Positions 23,255 through 33,797 are shown, numbered from the stretch's first letter. The stretch is DNA of 64,000 nt from Acanthosoma haemorrhoidale (GCA_930367205.1 CAKNEZ010000025.1:62001-126000), one strand, 5' to 3'. Program-made: numbers and translations. The notes: a model not told the origin generated them from the letters alone.

Positions 23255-23413
23255 TGTGATGAAATGGAATGCTTAATATTCCATATGTTTAATTTATCAT
23301 ATGTTCAATTGTTCAAATTTATTTTCAACTCTGTCATTACTGTCTGTAGTTTATAATAAATAAAAGCCTAATTTCTGGTCTTAAATGTATTTATTATCAG
23401 TACAAATACAACA
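23255..23413 (+). repeat. Left LTR of gypsy family B
   Basis: 159 bp, contains AATAAATAAAAG-type polyadenylation sequence near 23356. The ATG of gag-pol follows only 31 bases later. Confidence 0.88.
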
Positions 23414-23443
23414 ATTTTATTTATTATATACAATCAAACCACA

Positions 23444-26098
23444 ATGGACAAGTTTCTCAAGCCAAGCCGCTTTGATGGAAAACCCGACTCTCCGACTGCC
23501 GCTAAAGAGTGGACCCATTGGCTGAAGACGTTTCAAAACTTCGTCGATGCTACAACGAAACATTTCAATGATGAAGATAAGCTTAAGGTAATCACTAATT
23601 TCCTATCCTATGACGTATATAAACTAGTCAGCGACTGTAATTCTTATGCTGACGTTGTAGATACTTTGAACTCCGTATTTGTCAAAAGAAAGAGCGAAGT
23701 TTATGCTCGACATATTTTAGCAGTTCGGAAACAACTACCTACTGAGTCAATCGACCAATATATTCAAACCTTGAAAATCCTTAGCAAGGATTGCGACTTT
23801 AAGGCTGTAAGTGCCATGGATCACAAAAATCAATATATCCGTGACGCATTCATCAATGGCCTGCTGTCCGCTCAGATTCGTCAGCGTTTGTTAGAAAATG
23901 ACACCTTAGGTTTGGACGACGCTATCAACCAGGCCCTCTCGTTGGAGGCAGCTCAAAAACAGGCTGAGGGGAACATGCAACCCTTAAGCAGTTACTCTAG
24001 CGCTAGCTGCACCCCTATTTCGTCTCAGGAAGCTGCTCCTGCACAGAAAACGGACACTACTCTATGTGCCATCTCCAAGTTCTTTAAATCGGGTGATAAA
24101 TGCTATTTTTGCGGTTTTGACAAACATCCCCGCCCTAAATGTCCTGCACGAGACGCTGAATGTGGAAAATGTGGTATCAAGGGGCATTATGCTAAAGTAT
24201 GTAGAAAAAGTGCTAGCACTAAAGTTGCCGCTTCCGTCATTGCGACAGTCAACAAGGAACATTTAAATCTGCTGAGTCGGGCAATCATTCCAGTAGAAAT
24301 CAATGACACTCGTGCTCACTGCTTGATTGACACTGGAAGCTCTTCTAGCTTTATAGACCACAATTTCACTCTCAAACACAAGATTCCTCTTTTTCCGGGG
24401 GAGGGGAGGGTTTCAATGGCCTCAACTTCGCTTTCCTCTACAATCGAAGGACATGTTCTGGTCGACCTCAAACTAAACGAACATATGTATCCTTCATGCA
24501 AATTAACAGCCATGAAAGGCCTTTGTGCTGAAGTATTGATTGGCCATGATATACTCGTGGAATATTCTGACGTTTCAATCTCTTTTGGTGGATCAAAGCC
24601 CCCACTCACTATATGTGCCTCTACTGGTGCCTCTGTGGAACCTCCTCGCTTATTTGGTAATCTATCAGCAGACTGCAAGCCTATTGCCACAAAGTCCAGG
24701 CGATACACTGAGGCTGACCTCTTGTTCATACACGATGAAACGTCCAAACTTCTGTCTGAGGGGGTGATTGAGGAAAGCAACTCTCCTTGGAGGGCTCAGA
24801 TACTAGTTACTGAAAGTGAACACCACAGAAAACGCATGGTAATAGACTACTCGCAGACAATAAATAAATTCACGTTTCTTGACGCATATCCGCTCCCAAA
24901 CATCGATGATTTGGTTAGGAAAGTTGCTGCCTACAAAATATTCAGCACGATTGACCTTCAGTCAGCATACCACCAGGTACCCATTTTGGAAGAAGAAAAA
25001 CCTTTTACGGCTTTCGAGGCTGCGGGAAAACTTTACCAATTCAACCGAATCCCTTTTGGGGTGACAAATGGTGTCGCCTGTTTCCAGCGAGTTATTGACA
25101 AGGTTATAACACAAGAGAAGTTAATTGGAGTGTTTTCGTACTTGGATGACATAACTGTATGTGGGCACGATAAAAATGACCATGATCTGAATCTCTCTCG
25201 ACTCCTTGCAGCTCTTGACAAACACAATCTCAAAATCAACGAAAGAAAAAGCAAATCCAACCTGACTACCATACATTTGCTTGGGCACTTGGTATCTCAT
25301 AACGATATCCGACCGGATCCAGAGCACCTCAAACCCCTATTGGAAATGCCACCTCCTCATAACGCTGCATCACTGAAGCGTGCTCTAGGGCTCTTTGCTC
25401 ACTACTCGAAATGGATTGCACATTATTCTGATAAAATTAGATCACTGACCGACTCTAAGACCTTCCCTCTGGATCATCAAACTACTAAAGATTTTGAAAA
25501 CCTAAAACTAAGTATTGCTGAAGCTGCAGTTACCAAAATGAATGACAATGAACAGATGGTAGTAGAGACAGATGCTTCAGACGTCGCCTTGGCCGCAACT
25601 TTGAGTCAGGGTGGTCGGCCTGTGGCGTTCTTCTCACGGACACTCACTAAGTCTGAACGTGCACACCCTGCGATCGAGAAGGAAGCAGCTGCAATTGTGG
25701 AATCTCTCAAGAAATGGAGATCTTTTCTTTTGGGTAGACATTTTCAACTACTAACTGATCAACAAGCACTCTCTTTCGTATTCAATCAAAAACACTCAAG
25801 AAAAATAAAAAATGATAAAATTCTACATTGGCGACTTGAATTGGCTCCTTTCCAATTCGATATAACCTACCGCCCTGGAAGAGAAAACACGAAGGCTGAT
25901 GCCCTATCTAGAGTTTGTAGCTCCATCTCCAATGATCGACTGTTGGAGTTGCATCGATCTCTCAACCATCCCGGTATCACCAGAATGGTTCACTGGCTGC
26001 GGTGCAGGAATCTCCCATTTTCAGTTGAAGATGTTAGAAGGGTCAACTCAACTTGTTCGGTTTGTGCCGAAGTCAAACCCCGTTTTCACAAATCTTAA
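23444..26098 (+). CDS. Family B Gag-Pol polyprotein, ended early by a single stop in integrase
   Basis: 884 codons are open. Gag capsid-like region spans about residues 1-190. Zinc knuckles are CYFCGFDKHPRPKC near 220 and CGKCGIKGHYAKVC near 240. Protease is LIDTGSSSSFID near 296. RT has RMVIDYSQTINKFT, FSTIDLQSAYHQV and catalytic SYLDDITVCG near 565. RNase H is VETDASDVALAATLS near 707 with HPAIEKEAAAIVESLKKW. The integrase H2C2 zinc domain lies near 835-873. The TAA at 26096-26098 replaces a CAA present in both nested copies, and the frame continues open beyond it into the integrase core. Gag and Pol are in one frame with no programmed shift visible. The enzymes would act in cytoplasmic particles; integrase would be non-functional as it stands. 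Confidence 0.9.
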   Translation: MDKFLKPSRFDGKPDSPTAAKEWTHWLKTFQNFVDATTKHFNDEDKLKVITNFLSYDVYKLVSDCNSYADVVDTLNSVFVKRKSEVYARHILAVRKQLPTESIDQYIQTLKILSKDCDFKAVSAMDHKNQYIRDAFINGLLSAQIRQRLLENDTLGLDDAINQALSLEAAQKQAEGNMQPLSSYSSASCTPISSQEAAPAQKTDTTLCAISKFFKSGDKCYFCGFDKHPRPKCPARDAECGKCGIKGHYAKVCRKSASTKVAASVIATVNKEHLNLLSRAIIPVEINDTRAHCLIDTGSSSSFIDHNFTLKHKIPLFPGEGRVSMASTSLSSTIEGHVLVDLKLNEHMYPSCKLTAMKGLCAEVLIGHDILVEYSDVSISFGGSKPPLTICASTGASVEPPRLFGNLSADCKPIATKSRRYTEADLLFIHDETSKLLSEGVIEESNSPWRAQILVTESEHHRKRMVIDYSQTINKFTFLDAYPLPNIDDLVRKVAAYKIFSTIDLQSAYHQVPILEEEKPFTAFEAAGKLYQFNRIPFGVTNGVACFQRVIDKVITQEKLIGVFSYLDDITVCGHDKNDHDLNLSRLLAALDKHNLKINERKSKSNLTTIHLLGHLVSHNDIRPDPEHLKPLLEMPPPHNAASLKRALGLFAHYSKWIAHYSDKIRSLTDSKTFPLDHQTTKDFENLKLSIAEAAVTKMNDNEQMVVETDASDVALAATLSQGGRPVAFFSRTLTKSERAHPAIEKEAAAIVESLKKWRSFLLGRHFQLLTDQQALSFVFNQKHSRKIKNDKILHWRLELAPFQFDITYRPGRENTKADALSRVCSSISNDRLLELHRSLNHPGITRMVHWLRCRNLPFSVEDVRRVNSTCSVCAEVKPRFHKS

Positions 26099-27057
26099 GG
26101 TACTCTCATCAAAGCAACTATTCCTTTTGAACGAATAAATGTAGACTTCAAGGGTCCAATCCCCTCGAAGACGAGGAATTACTACATTCTGACCATCATA
26201 GACGAATATTCTAGATTCCCATTCGCCTACGCTTGTAAAGACACAACCTCTGGCACTGTTATAAAATGTTTTACAGATCTTTTTATGCTTTTTGGGACTC
26301 CAGCTTATATGCACTCGGACAGAGGTTCCTCCTTTATTTCACGAGAATTAATATCATTCCTACATTCCAACGGAATAGCCACTAGCAACTCAACGCCATA
26401 TAATCCTCAAGGGAATGGACAGGTGGAGCGTTTGAATAGTACCTTGTGGAAAACCATAAATCTAGCTCTCAAGACGAAAAATCTCACCAGACTTTTTTTC
26501 CAACCAGACTCGCGATTGGGAAGAAGTTCTCCCGGAAGCTCTTCACTCCATTAGGTCTTTGTTATGCACAGCCACGAATTGTACTCCTCATGAACGATTC
26601 TTTAGTTTTCCTCGCCGAACCTCAAACGGAGAAGCTTTACCTACTTGGCTTACCACACCTGGGCCAGTACTCATCAAACGAAACATACGGTCCAGCAAGT
26701 ATGACGACTTGGTAGAAGAAGCAGAACTTCTAGAAGCTAACCCCCAATATGCATGTATTAGGCGGAAAGATGGCAGTGAATCAACTGTCTCTCTACGACA
26801 ACTTGCCCCTAGAGGGAACACGGATCTATTGCTAAAAGCTGAAGCCCCTCCACTTATTGAAGAACGAAGAGAAATGTCTCAAATTCGACCTAGCCCTGAA
26901 GGAGCTGGAACTGGTCGAGCTGACGCAGGTCTACCGTTCACCCTAGATCTGAATAACTCCAGTCCTCGAAATATCAATCGGAAAGTTCAAATCGACCTAC
27001 CTTCACCTTACACTGAAACCTCAAGACCTAGACGAATCTCAAGCCTTCTGCTTATCT
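26099..27057 (+). pseudogene. Family B integrase core and C-terminal tail (after the stop)
   Basis: In frame after the TAA come the catalytic core segments RINVDFKGPIP, HSDRGSSFISREL and NPQGNGQVERLNS, giving a D-D-E triad. A small insertion near 26484-26510 (a T run) shifts the frame; the remaining 166 codons (26559-27059) give the tail with LVEEAELLEANPQYACIRRKDG, a GPY-like chromatin/DNA-contact module, and a basic end. Two lesions therefore separate this from a working integrase. Confidence 0.85.
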
Positions 27058-27105
27058 GAAGGATTATGTAACCAAGTTTTAGTTCAAAATATAGAGGGGG
27101 AGAAT

Positions 27106-27256
27106 GTGATGATATGGAATGCTTAATATTCCATATGTTTAATTTATCATATGTTCAATTGTTCAAATTTATTTTCAACTCTGTCATTACTGTCTGTAGT
27201 TTATAATAAACAAAAGCCTAATTTATGGTCTTAAATGTATTTTAACAAATACAACA
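27106..27256 (+). repeat. Right LTR of gypsy family B
   Basis: Matches the left LTR except for substitutions and a 9-base gap near 27241. Immediately right of it begins the end of a Polinton gene. Confidence 0.88.
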
Positions 27257-27595
27257 GTATCATTGGATGAAACTGATGTAGCTCTTTTGTAGTGAGACAT
27301 TGTTTTTGGCAATAATGTTGATTTCCTGTAAATACTAGTAGACTCCACCCCACTTTTATCAGGTGTTTTGTCCTTAACGTTAGTATCTCTCCTTTTTACT
27401 ATTCTTGGTGTCACTGCGGGGGTGGCCTGGAACAACTTTACTGATTGTTTAATGTCTTCTAGTGGATGGAACACGGGAGTGAAAAATTCTTGTCGACCTT
27501 TTTTTAACATCCTGGACAGTACGCTTGAATGATCGAAATTTTTTTTTCAAAATCTCACTAGTTTTTATAATCTCACGAGTGACTTTTGGGTCCAT
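27257..27595 (-). pseudogene. Polinton-associated unknown protein, frameshifted and 3'-truncated
   Basis: The minus-strand frame from the ATG at 27595 begins MDPKVTREIIKTSEILKKKF, then is lost at an A7 run near 27516-27522. A second frame continues to the LTR junction at 27257 with basic, Ser/Thr-rich sequence. I recall a short conserved N terminus of this type (a helical xIVxTSExxKKKxxxLKR segment) in arthropod Polinton/adintovirus genomes next to the ATPase gene, but its function is not known to me. The gene sits 36 bases downstream of the ATPase stop, in the same direction. Confidence 0.5.
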
Positions 27596-27630
27596 GATTG
27601 TTAATGACAATTACTACCACGCAATGCTCT

Positions 27631-28322
27631 TTATATATCCACAATGAATGTATCGATTCCTTTTCGAAAACGCCCATTATTCAGATCCCTACTCTTGTCA
27701 ACTACAAGGTTATTAAAAGGCTCTTTCCAACATAATGAACACATCTCTTAAATCAGGAGTGCTCACATGCTCCTCGTAAATATGTTTCAAATTTAATCCA
27801 TCTTGAGGAAATACTATTAAAAAGTTTATGTTACATCTGATAAGGAGTCTTGGGATACAAACATAACTTTGTGTTAAATAAAAACAATCAAGGTTCATAT
27901 GACGACCATAACTAAAGTATCGTTTAATTACATCTTGATTTTCCATAGTGACGTCATCGAATATACACACCGAATCGGATTCAACTTCCTGAGGCAATTC
28001 ATTTGCATCTTCAAATTCATATGATCCTATTTCAGGAACAAGATTTATGACACTCTTTAAATACTGGTATTTAGGTTGATGTAATGTTTTTTCAAAAAGG
28101 TAAACATTTTTAAATTTTAAACCATTTGAATTTAATAAAAGTGCAATAATAATATTAGTCTTTCCACAACCGCTAGGCCCACGAATTTATGATCGAATGG
28201 TGTTTGGTAATAATGCACTATGTCTCCCTTCTGAATCAACTTTAACTGGAGAAAAGTTGACAGTGGAAAAACGTTGTTCTTGTGTGACTAGTTTCATTCT
28301 GAATGCATACGACATTATGCAT
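27631..28322 (-). pseudogene. Polinton genome-packaging ATPase (FtsK/HerA-like), one stop and one frameshift
   Basis: The minus-strand start is at 28322. A P-loop GPSGCGKT (Walker A) lies near 28176-28153, and SVCIFDDVT with the Walker B acidic pair near 27970. The length (about 230 residues) and the downstream FYLTQSYVCIPRLLIRCN segment fit the A32/FtsK-like packaging ATPases of Polintons and adintoviruses, which pump linear dsDNA into the capsid. A TAA at about 28187-28189 sits just before the P-loop, and an extra T near 27713 shifts the last 25 or so codons. It is therefore inactive as it stands. The upstream DNA is the Polinton terminal repeat. Confidence 0.82.
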
Positions 28323-28354
28323 GAATATATATTGAGTAAAGCTCAGGGGTCATT

Positions 28355-28854
28355 AAAGACACACTCATCAACTCTTATCACCTCCCCAACGAGACACCTC
28401 CCTATGTACGTCACAAAGACACACAGACGATTCCAAGAAATAACCTGGCCCATGAGAGACCCGCGCTTGGATGGGAACCATGATTGGGACACATCCTAGA
28501 CCCAGCTGTGCTACGTCACAGGAGAACTCTTATCACTGAATGGCCGTACGTCACAGGGGCGAGCCCCCCAGCTGACTGCACTAAGTGAGTCACAGTGACT
28601 CACCCCATGCGACGTTGCCAGTTCTTCTTTCCAATGTTGTGAGATCAACTATCTGGAGGCTCCTGGCACACTTATAAACTCTTATCACCCTCCAATGACA
28701 CTCTAATTCCCCGAAATTACACACCCATTCCCAGAATTTCCTCCCCCCTCGCCTTGCAGAGAATGGGCAAACCTCAAGGTCACGAGATAACGCCATACGA
28801 CACCCTTCAAGGTCATCATCTCGTTACTCATACTCAAACCGCCTTTTATATCTA
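28355..28854 (+). repeat. Polinton terminal repeat, copy 1
   Basis: Matches 41370-41854 in the same orientation; the last 200 bases are close to 90 % identical by eye. It has several TACGTCA (CRE-like) motifs and a perfect GTGAGTCAC-A-GTGACTCAC palindrome near 28585. Similarity stops in both copies exactly after TTTTATATCTACT. Confidence 0.8.
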
Positions 28855-28994
28855 CTCAGTCGTTAACCCCACTATTATTTTTATTAATTTTTTTTCATCT
28901 CAACACGTTTAATTCTGTCTGTTCCCTGGAGTAGTTTCTTTGACATGAAAAACCCCAGTTGTGATTAGCTAATTAAAAAATAGCTTTCTCTATT

Positions 28995-29710
28995 TTACAG
29001 CATGTTACGTCGAGTCCAACATATCCACAAAGTAACGGAATGGTGGAGCGGCACATACAAACTGTGAAAAATGTAATTAGAAAAGCTCATTTTGATAAAA
29101 AAGATGTGCACTTAGCAATACTAGAATTAAACAACACACCAATATCTAATACAATACCTTCTCCAAATGTGATAATGCAAGGTAAAAATGTGAATGGTGT
29201 TCTATATGATATACCAAAGTTTAAAAGTGAAGAAAATTCATATATAAAAGGTGAATTGTTACAAAGACAAAGGAAACAACAAATTTTTCATGACCAACGA
29301 GCCAAAGATTTGAAAAAATACGAAAAAGGAGAAAATGTTAGAGTAAGAAACAAACAAGGAATGTGGGATCGGGCTGTAATAATAGATAGAAACATAAACA
29401 ATAGGGCTTATCAAATTAAGACAGAGGGAGGCTCCTTATTGACGCGCAATATAATACACTTAAGAAATGATACTAGCCTACCATTCGAAATAGAAAGTAA
29501 CGAATATAGACTTGATGAAAATATTAAACCACAAATTTCGAAAAATCCAAATAATAATGGTAAGGTTAATAATACAGCCGATCTAGCAGATCAGTAATTA
29601 ATGAACCAAAGCCAGAGCGAAGATATCAATAATGACAATGACACATATGTAACTCGTAGTGGACGAATCAGTCGTCAGCCAGCATATCTAAAAGAAAACT
29701 ATGTATCACA
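28995..29710 (+). pseudogene. C-terminal integrase of a third gypsy family (C)
   Basis: The frame enters with YPQSNGMVERHIQTVKN, which contains the catalytic Glu of the DDE core, and runs 185 codons to a TAA at 29595, with a short open continuation ending GRISRQPAYLKENYVS. The KGENVRVRNKQGMWDRAVI segment is the integrase C-terminal SH3-like module. Everything upstream (LTR, gag, protease, RT and the first two catalytic Asp) is missing. A polypurine/poly(A) stretch and LTR follow. It cannot act alone. Confidence 0.82.
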
Positions 29711-29717
29711 ATAAAAG

Positions 29718-29740
29718 AAAAAAAAAAAAAAAAAAAAAAA
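29718..29740. repeat. A23 homopolymer
   Basis: Uninterrupted A run within the polypurine tract of the family C element, immediately before CCGGAGA and its LTR. Confidence 0.95.
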
Positions 29741-29747
29741 CCGGAGA

Positions 29748-29895
29748 TGTCATATGGTTTGGTTATCTCTATTAAATGAACAAAGCCGGCTGACAATATT
29801 AATCTAACCTATATAACTTTTGATTAAAATGTACTTATTTAATAGTTAATAAATTATTACTTATATTCAATCAACCTATGTCTTTCATTCTGACA
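29748..29895 (+). repeat. 3' LTR of gypsy family C
   Basis: 148 bp, with matched ends TGTCA...TGACA and a TTATTACTTATATTC stretch. The next bases, GTAGAGGCACATATAG, belong to an inverted family B fragment, so this element inserted into a B copy. Confidence 0.72.
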
Positions 29896-30341
29896 GTAGA
29901 GGCACATATAGTGAGTGGGGGCTTTGATCCACCAAAAGAGATTAAAACGTCAGAATATTCCACGAGTATATCATAGCCAATCAATACTTCAGCACAAAGG
30001 CCTTTCATGACTGTTAATTTGCATGAAGGATACATATGTTCGTTTATTTTGAGGTCGACCAGAACATGTCCATCGATTGTAGAGGAAAGCGAAGTTGAGG
30101 CCATTGAAACCCTCCCCTCCCCCGGAAAAAGAGGAATCTTGTGTTTGAGAGTGAAATTGTTGTAGTCTATAATAAATAAAATTGTTGTATTTGTACTGAT
30201 AATAAATACATTTAAGACCAGAAATTAGGCTTTTATTTATTATAAACTACAGACAGTAATGACAGAGTTGAAAATAAATTTGAACAATTGAACATATGAT
30301 AAATTAAACATATGGAATATTAAGCATTCCATTTCATCACA
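29896..30341 (-). mobile_element. Inverted, internally deleted family B fragment (gag-protease plus 5' LTR)
   Basis: On the minus strand, 29896-30157 matches B at about 24634-24361 (the stretch after the protease active site, with ASTSLSSTIDGHVLVDLK). It then jumps to the B leader and 5' LTR (about 30160-30341, matching 23433-23255). About 930 bases of gag are deleted between. The fragment is cut at the left by the family C LTR. Confidence 0.85.
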
Positions 30342-30990
30342 CAACTGGACTGCTGTTACATTATCTGCAAATATGATCCTACCTTTAAAATTTGGTTTGT
30401 TTACTTGACGAAATAATGATTTTTCATTGGTTACTGTCGGGAAATGGTTGAACAATTGTCGGAGGTGAACAATTGTCGGAAAAGGTGAACAATTGTCGGA
30501 GGTCAACAATTGTCGGACTGTTGTAGTTAATAACATGGACCATGTTCCAACCATGGACTCCATTTATTGATAGGAATGTGTCCCGACAAGACACTGTGTT
30601 CAGGATGAGGTTCAGAGGTTCATAAAGAATAAGACCAGTTTTCAGAGTTCGGGCGAGAGATCGGCAGCGTAATAAGTACAAGTCGTCAGAGGTCTGCTAT
30701 AGGCTGTGTGGCAAAGTGCCGTCGTAGAGGTGCGTCATAGAGTAGATTAGCGGAAGGCTGAGTAGGCGTATCGCGACTATCGTGATAGCGGCTATCGGTA
30801 TGTAGAGACTAGAAAAGAGTGAAGAGTGGGCCTACCAGGGGCCAAGTGCCCCTGGTGTGAAGTTACAAGTAGTGTGGCTCAGGAGACTAGGAAACAGAGT
30901 GTCCTTTTTAGGGCGAAATTTACTGATATAAATATGGTAACCCCCTCCCTCGTGGAAAGCGGATCCTGTCGGCCAGGGGTATGTTTTACG
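30342..30990. other. LTR-like sequence of uncertain family with a tandem motif
   Basis: Four copies of AACAATTGTCGGA occur between about 30447 and 30516, spaced 17-21 bases. The minus strand between 30980 and 30550 resembles the long solo LTRs over short blocks (the CCTGAACACAGTGTCTTGTCGGGACACA region). It probably is a distant, decayed LTR. No coding sequence is seen. Confidence 0.4.
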
Positions 30991-31002
30991 ATACACAGGT
31001 AG

Positions 31003-33372
31003 TCATATATGAATTTCTACGGGGTACTCAATATCAACATCCAGCATATAACCTGTTTCTGAATTGTTTTCCAGATCTAATACATTTACTATTTCATCAG
31101 TCCACTCAAATTTGGCATATGGCAGGGGCAGGTTCATGGCATAACCATAAAGATTGTTAACATCTACATATAATAAATAATTACTGGGTTTAGTAGAATC
31201 GTACTCACTTAAATATTTATTGTTAGCTTTGGCATAGCGGGAAACGACTTGGAAAATACCTCCCCTTATTCCTTTTTCAAAAAACTGTACCATATCAATA
31301 TCTTTTATTACATCTAATTTTATTTGAGTATATTTCAACATTGCATTCCACGATAGCTGAGGTAAAGTAAAAAAACCATGTTGGATCCAATTGATAAATT
31401 TGTAGACAGAGAAGGCGGAAGGTTTCAAAAACTTCACACAACAGAATTACATCGGTTTGTACATATAATTCTACATAATCTTTTAATATTTTGATTTTAA
31501 ACGTTTCCCACAAACTTTTTGCATGTTCATAGTCTACATTGCTAATGGATTTTGTTGTCAATTCATTAAAAAATTATTTTTTTAGAAGGTAGTTGAGTTT
31601 CATTTAGACATTCAAACGAATTAAAATAATTGTATGGAAATACGCCTTACCTTGTAAGTTATTTAATTTTGTTTTCATCATTAATAATACTAGCCATATT
31701 TGGAAATATTTCATTAATTGATTGAGGTTGATTTTGTAAACTGTTCACCAATGTATCCAAACTCGATGATAGAAATATAAACGAGTCAACAAATCGTATT
31801 TTCGTTCTACATCCTTTAAATTTTATAGTGAAACTTATATAATTTTCAGAATTACTAGGAATTATGCAAACATTTTCACAGTGGCCCAAGAAAGGGATTA
31901 TAAAATGAGAATCATAGCCTTGTAAGTTGTGCATAAAAACAGGTATAAAATCAGGCTTTCTTGCTCTTAAATTACATGCGCTATGTGCTGGTCCGATAAA
32001 TTTTCCTGTCAAGTGACAGTTAAGACGCAGGCGATGAAGTTCGTCTAAGGGGTATTGACATATTATGCAGTCTTTAGCAAAATAAAATATTTCATTTTCC
32101 CCTTTGCTCATTTCTTCCATCGGAAGAGGATTAGCGTATATTTTATCCGCTTCAACAGATATAGATTCAAGTTTTTCTAAAAACGCTAGCATATAGTTTC
32201 ACCCGTATAAACAAACGGTTTCAAATCAAAAATGTCAGACTTGACCAGAAGTGAAACAGAAAAGGCACGATGCTCATGAACAGCTTTGTTCCAAGATGTT
32301 GACGGATGAGGAACAGGCCCCGAAATTGGTATTAAAAGAGATTCAATGTCTGCATAAACTACAATTGGGATAGGTTTTGTATATTCCACATGTTTAAATT
32401 CAATTTTATCTTCTTTCGGAAAAACAGATCGAATTGGTTTATGATTACGACAAAATAATTCATGTTCACGCTTTTGCTTATTACCATTTTTCCCATACTT
32501 TTTTACATACGTCTTTGGAAATACGAACAGACATCTACGACAGATGCTATATGCACATTTGTGCAAAGATATTTGAGAACTTACTAATCGTGAAAGATTT
32601 GTGATCAAGCAATATTGAAAATTTTCCCCATTTTGTGTTAATAATAAATCAAACATTTTATCATAATTTTCCTTTTTACTAATTCTAATCGGATACACAT
32701 TATTTTTCTCGTCCAAGCCATAAACATTTATAGACAGATTATTTAAATTTTCAAATCGTTTGATATCCTTAATTGGTGTCGGGAACGATATAGAATCTAA
32801 GGAATATGAAGTTTGAATATTTTTGTATGCATTAAAGTCATTTGATCTAATATTATCACTAAGTATAGCTAAACGGAAGAAATCATTAGTATTATTTCTT
32901 ACATTTATAACCCAACGTTTGTCCCGTATTTTTTTAGGTAATTCAATATATTGAGATCCTCCAAAAGGTTTATATTTAGTTAAATGTAAGCAGATATAGT
33001 TTACAGAGGTATACATCCAACCGGAACCTTTTTTTTCAAACTCGTCCTGTTCCTCTAAAGTTTTTTCAAAAATTGTTTCAATGTAATTTTGTAGGTTTAT
33101 AGAAACATCTATCGTACTAACTTTCGATTTAAAATTAAAATCTGTTCTTTCACTAATAGTATTTTCATTTTTCTTAATGTATGTGCATTCTAACATTATA
33201 TTTATTTTAAAAGTTTTCCATTCGTCAACATAAGAATTTAGTAAATTTACTAAAACTTCTTTTTTATTGTTCGTGGGCTAATAATTTTTTATCATCGTTA
33301 GGAATGTAAATATCTTCAACCGACTTTCCTAACGAAGCTGTAATTATTCCGTTTTCTTTTGCAATCGCCTTC
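31003..33372 (-). pseudogene. Polinton protein-primed DNA polymerase B, truncated and frameshifted
   Basis: Four minus-strand frames cover it: 33196-32186, 32192-31659, 31561-31295 and 31437-31003. Visible motifs are Exo I (VVYADIESLL), Exo II (FMHNLQGYDSHFI), Exo III (ELYVQTDVILLCE) and polymerase motif A (LLYVDVNNLYGYAM). The sequence stops at 31003, before the KxY and YxDTDS motifs, so the palm domain is incomplete and no DNA synthesis is possible. Frames change near 32190, between 31659 and 31561, and near 31437. 33200-33372 is a further N-terminal piece in another frame, cut by an R1-like LINE. In an intact element this enzyme replicates the linear genome from a terminal-protein primer. 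Confidence 0.88.
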
Positions 33373-33434
33373 TCACGCATCTTTTTTTTTTTTTTTTTTT
33401 TTTTTTTTTCGCCCTACCTGAGGCTGAGCCTCAA

Positions 33435-33535
33435 ACGGGCTTGCCCCACAAGCCCGTGAAGCGGGATCGTGGGGTTACGTAGCCTGTGGTGCGCGTATTC
33501 CGGTGCAATGGGATTGTTGCACCGGTCAGCGCACC
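33435..33535 (-). other. Paired hairpins in the R1-like 3' untranslated region
   Basis: Hairpin 1 has a 9-bp perfect stem, ACGGGCTTG/CAAGCCCGT (33435-33457, 5-base loop). Hairpin 2 has an inner 9-bp stem CCGGTGCAA/TTGCACCGG (33500-33525) and an outer 7-bp stem GGTGCGC/GCGCACC (33488-33535). Such structures in LINE 3' ends can be recognised by the element's reverse transcriptase (established for some families); here that is inferred. Confidence 0.6.
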
Positions 33536-33797
33536 TTCGGTTATTTTGTTTTGTTCCATTTATTCTCAAAAACAAAAAAAAAAACCCCTTATACTATATT
33601 TACAAATCCTAAACTAGCTATATACATTTTTTTTTTTTTTATAGCTAGTTATCCTAATACTATTTACAATTTTGGATCCGTGTTCTACCTATACATAAAA
33701 CTATATTTACATGAGGTGTGCATCCTCCATCCCCCTATAACTAAACTTATGTCTATACCATATACTTCTCAGTCACCTTATATCTATATATACATAT

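Larger units (their letters stand above)
23255..27256 (+). mobile_element. Ty3/gypsy LTR retrotransposon, family B, nearly complete
   Basis: The left LTR (23255-23413, TGTGATGAAATGG...ACAACA) and right LTR (27106-27256) bracket one long gag-pol frame. A polypurine tract, GAGGGGGAGAA, precedes the right LTR. The 5-bp flanks (GTGAC and GTATC) match at only three positions, so the target duplication is either diverged or the flanks have been rearranged. The element is about 4.0 kb, compact for gypsy, with no env. The right LTR has a 9-base deletion relative to the left. Fragments of this family also lie inside family A (3461-5299, 55739-57574) and, inverted, at 29896-30341. Confidence 0.9.
27257..28854 (-). 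mobile_element. Polinton/Maverick right-end piece (left of two)
   Basis: Two minus-strand genes (an unknown basic protein and a packaging ATPase) are followed on the right by a terminal repeat ending at 28854. Read inward, the terminus is AGTAGATATAAAAGG, starting with the AG expected for Polinton ends (established for the superfamily). The same about 490-bp repeat ends a second piece at 41854. The left side is cut at the family B LTR. Confidence 0.72.

Noticed and set aside
28590..28796. Protein-coding frame on the minus strand within the terminal repeat
   Set aside because: The matching copy at 41535-41720 has indels that break the frame, so it is non-coding.
29040..29597. The integrase at 29 kb as the Polinton integrase
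   Set aside because: It is followed by a polypurine stretch and a TG...CA LTR, and has the C-terminal tail of a gypsy integrase, so it belongs to an LTR element.
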